Origin: Rhyzopertha dominica
Lineage: Eukaryota > Arthropoda > Insecta > Coleoptera > Bostrichidae
Assembly (NCBI GenBank): GCA_025024175.1
Contig: QCXZ01000003.1
Coordinates: 55,446,023 to 55,510,022, forward strand
Reading direction: 5' to 3'
DNA: 64,000 bases
Position numbers and translations under genes: made by a program. A model generated the notes under the pieces. The model was not told the origin of the DNA and did no database searches. It saw only the letters and a program-made list of their open reading frames with translations. Every line of letters begins with the position of its first letter. Position 1 is the first letter of the stretch. Of this stretch, positions 59,901 through 64,000 are shown one piece after another.

Positions 59901-62031
59901 GTTTGGTACATCTTAACAACTGGTTTGAGAAATACTCTAAAAATGAGAATATCGGCAAGCTTACATGGATTGAAAATCCTCTTAATACCGGTGTTCCACT
60001 CCAATTTACTTCTGCAAAAAAAAAATAATTTAATTGAGCTATCTTGCGATAACACTTTCAAAACGAAATGTTTCAGCATGGAGTTGCCNGAGTTTTGGAT
60101 TTCAACAAAAGATGAATGTGCTCTTAAAAGCGAAACTGGATTTTTGGCGGTTGTGTTTATAAAGAGCAAGTTAAATCGAAAATAAATGATCAAAAGGAAG
60201 TGAAAAATTGTGCCGTAACCAGCAAGCTCACCCAACCTATAAATTTAGTGTTTAATTTTAATAAAATAAATTTAATTAATGAGTTTGATTTGTAATAATG
60301 CACCTTTCGTATGTCTATTATATTTTTTGTAGTGTATGAATTTTAATTAGATAATGCTAATGACTTTTATTATATTTTTAAACTTAGGTTAGCGAGCCGT
60401 AGATAACCCTTAAATAATTCAAGGGCCGCGACCCCAAAAAGTTTGGGAATCTCTGATGTAATGTATAGTAATACCAAAGATTAAATAACTATTAAGATGG
60501 TTCACTTGTGACAGTTCCTTTGTTCTTTTTGAAACCGATCTGATGTCCTTGAAACGCCGATCCCTTTAAGTGAGAATTGATTTGACGCGGGAAATTTGAA
60601 ATTGTGTCAAGCTTGGATTTGAAGTTAGTGTTTAAGGTTAGGTCCTGAATAACACTACGCCACAGCCATGTGCCAATGTTTTCCGGGCTTTCCCTGCATA
60701 GTGTTGTCATATAGTATGTGTTCAGCTCGTAGTAAAAGGTCTCCCTACAGCCGGCACATAAAAGTCTCCTAAATACCTTAGAAGGACTAGTGTTCAATAC
60801 TACTATGCAAGAATTCATAAATTTGTAACGTACTCATTGCATAGTAGCACTATGTATCGTATATCACATACAATAGGTGACCAAATCCACGGAAATTGTG
60901 ATTATTACTAAACGATGCTGAATACAGACAGTAATGAGAATGTCAACATTTAGTTATCATTTTTCTATAGTGCTGGTTGTTACTAACACAAATAATCTGT
61001 ATAGTACCTCTTTATAATATATAACGAAAATAGAAACAATAATAAGAGGGTCATACAATCATAAAAATGTAATATCATGTGTGATAGTAAGCTACTGGGA
61101 GCTATTTGTTTACTGTTATACTAACCCAATTAAGACAAAATGAAAGCCACAAATTGTGAAAAAGGGCTGTTCTGATAAATCGCCCACTTTGGCAGCACTA
61201 CCACAGACCAATGTCATGCTTCCCGACAGTAACCGAATTGGTCCGAGAGTGGACCTTTAAATAAGTATTGCTTTCCATCCTCGTCTTGACTCACATTTCC
61301 TTTTCTAACTAGGCCATCTTAATAGTTATTTAATCTTTGGTAATACAGTAAATAACATTAAAGAATTGAAGGACCGAGTTGGTGAAGAAATTTGACTGAT
61401 TTCACAAGAAACTCCATAATTTCCAACAGAAACAATTTTTTGAATGTCCTATTATTAAAAATCTATGTTGATGTTTCTCATACTAAAAAAGTTCGATTGA
61501 GGTTTTTTATTGAAAATCAAGATTGATATACCCTAGCACATCGTTTTATTGAATTACGTTTATGGTACCTATCAAATTATTACACCAACCTGGTGAATTG
61601 CATAGTCACAGTTCTTTTTAATATATATAAACCCTTTTTCAACGGCCAACTCAAACAAACTTAGAAGAAGCTCAATCATATCAGGAGCAAGTTTCTCTTT
61701 AATTCGTTCAGCCCATGACTTAACATAAGGCATCCATTTGATTTCTTCTGAATCAACATATACCATACCACATCTGTTCGTTAGCATGAAATTAAGAGTA
61801 ATATGCAGGGTTATACAAATAATTCATTTTATACCTGCTGACGGTAGCAGGGGATGCTTGAGACAAATCTTGTACTTCAAATACCATGTGCACATAGGGA
61901 GTGAGCTTAATTCGCTCAGAGTTTGCAAGACACAGCATCTTATTATCATCTAGAACAGTATTTAAGTTTTCAATCCATACAGCATCAACTGGACCATCAC
62001 ATATTATCCACTGGTGATCTTCTTCCAGACA
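31498..62031 (-). CDS. DNAH6: Axonemal dynein heavy chain, DNAH6-like (3' half of gene)
   Basis: Thirty-one exons on the minus strand join in frame with GT-AG borders to about 2,327 residues, ending at TGA 31500-31498. Axonemal dyneins are ATP-driven motors that slide doublet microtubules in cilia and flagella; DNAH6 is a single-headed inner-arm type. Over long stretches the sequence fits DNAH6 better than other axonemal chains, for example [48 protein letters not shown] and [19 protein letters not shown]. Family members have about 4,100-4,500 residues, so the tail, linker and AAA1 lie beyond 64000. Nineteen of the 30 introns are 49-64 nt. One codon in the exon at 43345-42904 holds an N (43272). 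Paralogue choice is confident but rests on remembered family features, not an alignment. Confidence 0.95.
31790..32180 (-). mobile_element. Tc1/mariner-superfamily transposase C-terminal remnant
   Basis: In the last dynein intron, minus-strand frames read [20 protein letters not shown], then [14 protein letters not shown] and further [18 protein letters not shown]. This is the C-terminal pattern of a common insect Tc1/mariner-superfamily transposase (SPDLTPLDFFLWG consensus). The catalytic Asp in the L-D-F context is present, but stops and shifts interrupt the frame. Confidence 0.65.
33254..33480 (+). pseudogene. piggyBac-like transposase N-terminal fragment
   Basis: The ORF starts [16 protein letters not shown] and runs through an acidic stretch ([11 protein letters not shown]). 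After a one-base frameshift it continues [20 protein letters not shown]. Acidic, Ser-rich N-termini with an SDHDS-type motif are characteristic of piggyBac-family transposases. The catalytic core is absent. It sits between the arms of the family B foldback. Confidence 0.5.
33676..34290. repeat. Family C inverted-repeat element, copy 2
   Basis: Close relative of 2153-2930, with the same CTTCCACATCCAA motif near each end, shortened by internal deletion. It is inserted inside family B copy 2, which dates family C activity after family B here. Confidence 0.7.
34865..34945 (-). repeat. tRNA-derived SINE head or tRNA pseudogene
   Basis: The minus strand shows a B-box-like GGTTCGATACT (34881-34891). 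Upstream of it is an anticodon-arm-like stem TTTGA-CTAGCAA-TCAAA, whose loop would place AGC in the anticodon position. Before that is a weak A-box-like stretch (acagcaatagggc). The acceptor stem does not pair properly, so this is not a working tRNA. It starts just outside family B copy 2. Confidence 0.55.
36620..37015 (-). mobile_element. Decayed mariner-like transposase
   Basis: Minus-strand frames preserve an altered catalytic region ([14 protein letters not shown] for the usual SPDLAPSDFHLF) and the typical C-terminus ([17 protein letters not shown]). The intervening frames are broken. It lies in the dynein intron 36493-38931. Confidence 0.45.
37080..37975 (+). mobile_element. Penelope-like retroelement remnant with GIY-YIG domain
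   Basis: Three pieces in order. First, [20 protein letters not shown] and [16 protein letters not shown] (about 37107-37230) resemble the part between the reverse transcriptase and the endonuclease of Penelope-like elements. Second, an ORF at 37254-37565 holds an in-frame 141-bp tandem duplication (37281-37421 and 37422-37562). Third, after a frameshift from NGIYQ comes [20 protein letters not shown] (37615 on), the GIY-YIG endonuclease core with its Cys pair, continuing to [13 protein letters not shown] (ends 37919). Stops and shifts make it inactive. Two hammerhead-like motifs lie downstream. Confidence 0.8.
38021..38060 (+). ncRNA. Hammerhead-ribozyme-like motif 1
   Basis: Possible stem I CTCT/AGAG (38021-38024 with 38057-38060); core TTGACAA (consensus CTGANGA) at 38025-38031; stem II GACC-ATGT-GGTC (38033-38044); GAAA at 38045-38048; a self-complementary stem III CGATCG (38049-38054); and the cleavage-site sequence GTC ending at 38056. 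The two core deviations (C3 to U, G8 to A) affect partners of one core base pair. It is 100 bp beyond the Penelope-like ORF. Confidence 0.5.
38696..38735 (+). ncRNA. Hammerhead-ribozyme-like motif 2
   Basis: A consensus core CTGAGGA (38699-38705); stem II GACAC/GTGTC (38707-38711 with 38720-38724); GAAA at 38725-38728; a minimal CG stem III; and GTC ending at 38732, with CTT/AAG as stem I. The motif is enclosed by an inverted repeat, GACATGTTGTTTTC near 38667 and GAAAACAACATGTC near 38765. Confidence 0.6.
40480..40960. repeat. Two adjacent nested hairpins
   Basis: The first hairpin pairs 40480-40519 with 40558-40600 (tgtataagagggcctttaaag against its inverse). The second pairs 40606-40631 with 40934-40958 (a stretch including TTATTACG and ATGCATCATAA). 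Both lie in the dynein intron 39235-41530. The structure suggests a non-autonomous DNA element, but no target duplication was found. Confidence 0.55.
42904..45966 (-). CDS. DNAH6: DNAH6 exons: AAA6 and buttress region
   Basis: Exons 45966-45786, 45722-45543, 44281-43901, 43847-43657, 43599-43398 and 43345-42904. The first two carry the charged buttress helices ([20 protein letters not shown]). The next carry [76 protein letters not shown] and [19 protein letters not shown], all typical AAA6 segments. Confidence 0.95.
46022..48181 (-). CDS. DNAH6: DNAH6 exons: AAA5 module
   Basis: Exons 48181-48021, 47962-47635 and 46194-46022. [20 protein letters not shown] opens AAA5. [49 protein letters not shown] sequence and [14 protein letters not shown] follow. 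AAA5 does not bind exchangeable nucleotide in dyneins; the degenerate P-loop (TQAGRWPL) agrees with this. Confidence 0.93.
47038..47245. repeat. Short inverted-repeat element
   Basis: The left part (tttatacacttcattttata, then atggtagagcg) is mirrored near 47195-47240 (gctctaccctattaaaaaat, then aaagtggataaaa). About 200 bp, in the dynein intron 46195-47634. It is probably a small MITE. Confidence 0.55.
48250..48640. repeat. Degenerate periodic repeat, GTATCGATAC theme
   Basis: About 390 bp made largely of variants of AATACTT, GATACC and their inverses, ending gatacttgataccgg. It lies in the dynein intron 48182-49774. The ORFs in it are low-complexity. Confidence 0.6.
49090..49748. repeat. 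Degenerate periodic repeat, GTAATCGATTAC theme
   Basis: About 650 bp of variants of TAATCGATTAC and ATTACAATTAC, with a less periodic middle, ending near 49740 in cttcccagctctg. The end motif CCCAGCTCT is shared with the block at about 3885. It is in the same intron as the previous repeat. Confidence 0.6.
49775..50806 (-). CDS. DNAH6: DNAH6 exons: stalk coiled coils and microtubule-binding domain
   Basis: Exons 50806-50630, 50575-50379, 50322-50109 and 50044-49775. The Glu/Lys/Ala-rich heptads of the first stalk helix ([20 protein letters not shown] to about [20 protein letters not shown]) lead to [18 protein letters not shown] and [19 protein letters not shown], the globular microtubule-binding domain. 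The returning helix is [20 protein letters not shown] onward. The second helix is encoded by a single 270-nt exon. Confidence 0.93.
50866..53537 (-). CDS. DNAH6: DNAH6 exons: AAA4 module
   Basis: Exons 53537-53347, 53290-53118, 51486-51303, 51243-51078 and 51027-50866. Walker A is [20 protein letters not shown], Walker B is VFLFTDTQI, followed by [20 protein letters not shown] and [19 protein letters not shown]. The AAA4 nucleotide-binding residues all appear intact. Confidence 0.95.
52165..52475. repeat. Family C element, copy 3 (truncated)
   Basis: The left end matches the other family C copies (gctgcaaat, then CTTCCACATC and attgtcaaaatgacat), continuing to about 52475. The right half is missing. 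It lies in the dynein intron 51487-53117. Confidence 0.65.
53597..55128 (-). CDS. DNAH6: DNAH6 exons: AAA3 module
   Basis: Exons 55128-54873, 54809-54617, 54567-54344 and 53852-53597. GVGKS completes Walker [21 protein letters not shown] is Walker B and its follow-on, and [18 protein letters not shown] is the family's strongly conserved AAA3 segment. [19 protein letters not shown] and [14 protein letters not shown] follow. The intron between the third and fourth of these exons (53853-54343) is mostly a family D element. Confidence 0.95.
53893..54327. repeat. Family D MITE filling a dynein intron
   Basis: Termini TAGGGTGTCCTCGG and, inverted, CAGGGTGTCCTCGAAATACA, flanked by TA on both sides. 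It occupies 435 of the 491 nt between DNAH6 exons 54567-54344 and 53852-53597. On the coding strand it begins 16 nt from the splice donor and ends about 40 nt before the acceptor. Confidence 0.85.
55129..58127. other. Dynein intron inside the AAA3 P-loop
   Basis: A 2,999-nt intron. It holds a short terminal-repeat element at about 56047-56204 (TAGGGTGTTC left, GACCGCCCTGTA right) and a lone plus-strand ORF at 57592-57786. The ORF is Lys/Asn-rich ([20 protein letters not shown]) and I do not recognise it. The remainder is AT-rich with no identified content. Confidence 0.45.
58128..62031 (-). CDS. DNAH6: DNAH6 exons: end of AAA2 and AAA2-AAA3 region
   Basis: Exons 62031-61835, 61773-61590, 58617-58394 and 58339-58128. 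The first exon carries the AAA2 Walker B and following segment ([20 protein letters not shown], then LDDNK) and the sensor-like [14 protein letters not shown], split by a 61-nt intron. The last exon ends in [11 protein letters not shown], the first half of the AAA3 P-loop. The P-loop glycine codon is split by the next, 2,999-nt intron. Confidence 0.93.
59245..60455 (+). mobile_element. hAT transposon (ZBED5/Buster-like), decayed, with intact target duplication
   Basis: Inverted termini CAGTGGTTCCCAAAC (left) and CAGAGATTCCCAAAC (right, read inverted) are flanked by a perfect 8-bp duplication ATGTAATG (59237-59244 and 60456-60463). The plus strand preserves parts of the transposase C-terminus: [19 protein letters not shown] and [15 protein letters not shown], the dimerisation region of ZBED5-like hATs. 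Frames are broken and the N-terminal part is lost, so it is inactive. Confidence 0.88.
60472..61342. mobile_element. Inverted-repeat element with 29-bp perfect ends
   Basis: Positions 60472-60500 and 61314-61342 are exact inverse copies, including ATTAAATAACTATTAAGATG. A direct TAATA is found at each edge, a possible 5-bp target duplication overlapping the repeat. The 870-bp interior is richer in GC than the surroundings and carries a 108-codon minus-strand ORF without recognisable motifs. Family unknown. It starts 17 bp after the end of the hAT element. Confidence 0.75.
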
Positions 62032-62869
62032 CTGGAACAATAAATGATCAGAAAACTTCCCTAGTAGGCAGTCTATATATATTATGATTAACAACAGTGT
62101 TTCTTAAGTAACAGTACAATAATTGAAAAATAATTAATTAAATAATTAAAACATAACACATAAATGAGCCACTTCATCACGGAAAAAACTGTGGTAAAAT
62201 TTATCAAAAAACAAACAAACAAAGATTTGACAGTGTATTTTTCGCTCAACCACTTGGAAGATTAAAATCAGTCTAACAAGATACGACAGAAAAAATNCAA
62301 TCTCGAAAGCTTTTCTAGTAAAAATAACTTGTTGCAGATTCNACTCTTTAGATTTTGACTGTTACTGGCTCATCCGTTTGCAATTTGACTGTTACATCAT
62401 CTGCTTTAAAAGTAATACAGATGCTGCTTAAAAATATTGCAGTTTATTCTATACACAATTCTTTAACAACTATTTTTTCCCCAATGGCACCAAAAAAACT
62501 GCTGTATTTTTTTAAGCTATGAGAGTCAAAATCGTGCTTTTTTTTTCGAGATATCTCGGTTTTCATTCAGTCTACAACAAAAATACATCAGACCAAAACG
62601 ATACATCATGTTTTTTTCATATACGCAATTGCTTTTTCAAAATCTTGATTTGAATTGCACACCACCCCTGAGGATGAGTACTAGGCATGGTATTTTAATG
62701 TGGTTTTCCTACTGTAATATTAATAATTTTCTCCTTGATCGTTTTCTTCTTTTATAAATTTATTGATTCATTGCTTGAAGAAATTAAAGTCAATCAGAAC
62801 TTTGAGTTTCTGGTTCACTGACAGCATTTTTTTTCTGACGTGTCTTCAATAGGGTCAGCATTAAAGCAA

Positions 62870-63560
62870 GATTGTCTATGGCAGTTGCAAAAACAGAGCA
62901 ATTAATTAATTAAGTCCCAACCTCCGACAGCCAGAAGGTGGTCCACAACTTTTCATACAATTACAGAAAATTATCTTCAAAAAGCAATCAGGCGCTGGAA
63001 GTTGGAATGTTATTTTTGGCCACCAATATGGCCAGTATCTTTCCCAACCCAAACTGTAGCATTTTTACATGATTTCTCAAGTGCTGTTTCGACTATCAAA
63101 ATATCAAGATATTGAGCCATATTATTATTTGCCTTAAACTTTTCTGTCAACATCGAAATCAATCTGCTTTCATTTAATTATTTGAATTTTATGGTTGCAA
63201 CCATCTGCTCAACAAAATAAATGTCAACAGATGAAGCTTTTGAGGACTGGCAAACTTGCTCCATAGCCTTTCACACTGTTGCTAATATTTTTAGAACCAT
63301 CAGAAACAATAATGGAGTTCTAGTCATAATAACTTTGGACAATTTTAACATATGCTTGGCAAATAGCACCATAGTTTTCATTTTGATGCCATACAACTTG
63401 GTGAAAGTGGAATACTCCATTTTGCAAATCTGGTTCAGATTGAGATGATTGCAAATTGTCACAGAAAGCTGACTTGTCTATCTCGCACATACCAGCTTCG
63501 TCAAAGAAAGACACCGGATAATGCCAGTAGATATGAAGGAGCAGATGTTTGGTCCGGGCC
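62870..63560 (-). pseudogene. Broken transposon-like ORF of uncertain family
   Basis: Minus-strand frames read FFDEAGMCEIDKSAFCDNLQ, EPDLQNGVFHFHQVVWHQNE, NESRLISMLTEKFK and ILIVETALEKSCKN, then ATVWVGKDT, with many stops and shifts between them. The same order of segments (LISMLTEKF, then an Asp-rich ETALE, then VxVGEDTD) is familiar to me from repeated, transposon-like insect proteins of unknown function. It cannot be expressed as a whole. Confidence 0.45.
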
Positions 63561-64000
63561 CATCCAGAGAATCATATATTCTTTGTAGCAATTTTGACGC
63601 TCTCTTAGCAAGCAGAAATGTAGTTAATATTTTTTTTATGTTTTAACCCTCTGTGTAGTATAAACTTCTACAGGTATGATTTTACTTTTTTTTCAAAAAA
63701 AAAATACGTACAAAGGACTCTCCACCATTTTGTAGTAGAGCCCACGAAAACTGAGATACCTCAAAAAACTGGTTTATTAGAGAACAATTTTAACCCTTTA
63801 CAGTATTATCATTTTTATCCTTACACTACCACTTCGAGAACTTCTGCAACTTTATTCAGGACACCAGAAGCTATAAAAAAACATAATTTGCTTTTGTATA
63901 AATTGGTCTAAAGATTCTGCCTATTTTTTAGAAAAATTTTTTAGTAAATCCAGTGGATTAATAGTCACCCCCTTGTGTTGTGCAGTGCCATTTTATAGGA
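63561..64000. other. Window edge, dynein intron
   Basis: AT-rich sequence with no recognised content. The next DNAH6 exon upstream (before the AAA2 Walker B) was looked for and not found up to the edge. Confidence 0.4.

Noticed and set aside
1..64000. CRISPR arrays, bacterial operons or horizontally acquired bacterial genes
   Set aside because: No regularly spaced repeats with unique spacers, no intronless bacterial-type gene clusters; all confident genes are spliced animal genes.

Overview
The window is AT-rich animal DNA, most likely from an insect. It has spliced genes with short GT-AG introns and no operons, and the space between exons is filled with decayed DNA transposons (mariner, pogo, hAT, P/THAP, piggyBac-like), foldback elements and one Penelope-like retroelement. 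I cannot name the species. Isolated N bases mark a draft assembly.

Layout from left to right: (1) 1-1567, a pogo/Tigger end abutting a broken mariner. (2) 4788-13457 (+), the last seven exons of a Dopey/DOP1 gene (about 528 residues); the rest lies to the left of the window. Its introns hold a mariner-size element, a foldback element, broken mariner copies, a broken THAP exon and an antisense 104-codon ORF. (3) 15840-23692 (+), a three-exon TMC (transmembrane channel-like) gene of about 781 residues, with a P-like THAP transposon in its second intron. (4) 25632-28858 (+), a complete three-exon fibrillarin gene of 324 residues. (5) 31498-62031 (-), the 3' half of an axonemal dynein heavy chain, best matched to DNAH6: 31 exons, about 2,327 residues, from late AAA2 through AAA3, AAA4, the microtubule-binding stalk, AAA5, AAA6 and the C-terminal cap. 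Its 5' half lies beyond the right edge. (6) 62032-64000, dynein intron holding a broken transposon-like ORF.

The four genes do not form a pathway: Golgi/endosome trafficking, a membrane channel, rRNA 2'-O-methylation and ciliary motility are neighbours by position only. Nineteen of the 30 dynein introns are 49-64 nt, one is 491 nt, and the other ten are 960 nt or longer. The 491-nt intron is a normal-size intron carrying a 435-bp inverted-repeat element.

The most interesting observations are two hammerhead-ribozyme-like motifs downstream of the Penelope-like GIY-YIG remnant (about 38.02 and 38.70 kb), the transposon-filled short dynein intron, a 51-bp inverted-repeat insertion with a clear 8-bp target duplication inside one of two inverted P-like copies, and a possible nested antisense gene for a small tail-anchored protein in a Dopey intron. 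I found no complete, previously undescribed multi-gene system.
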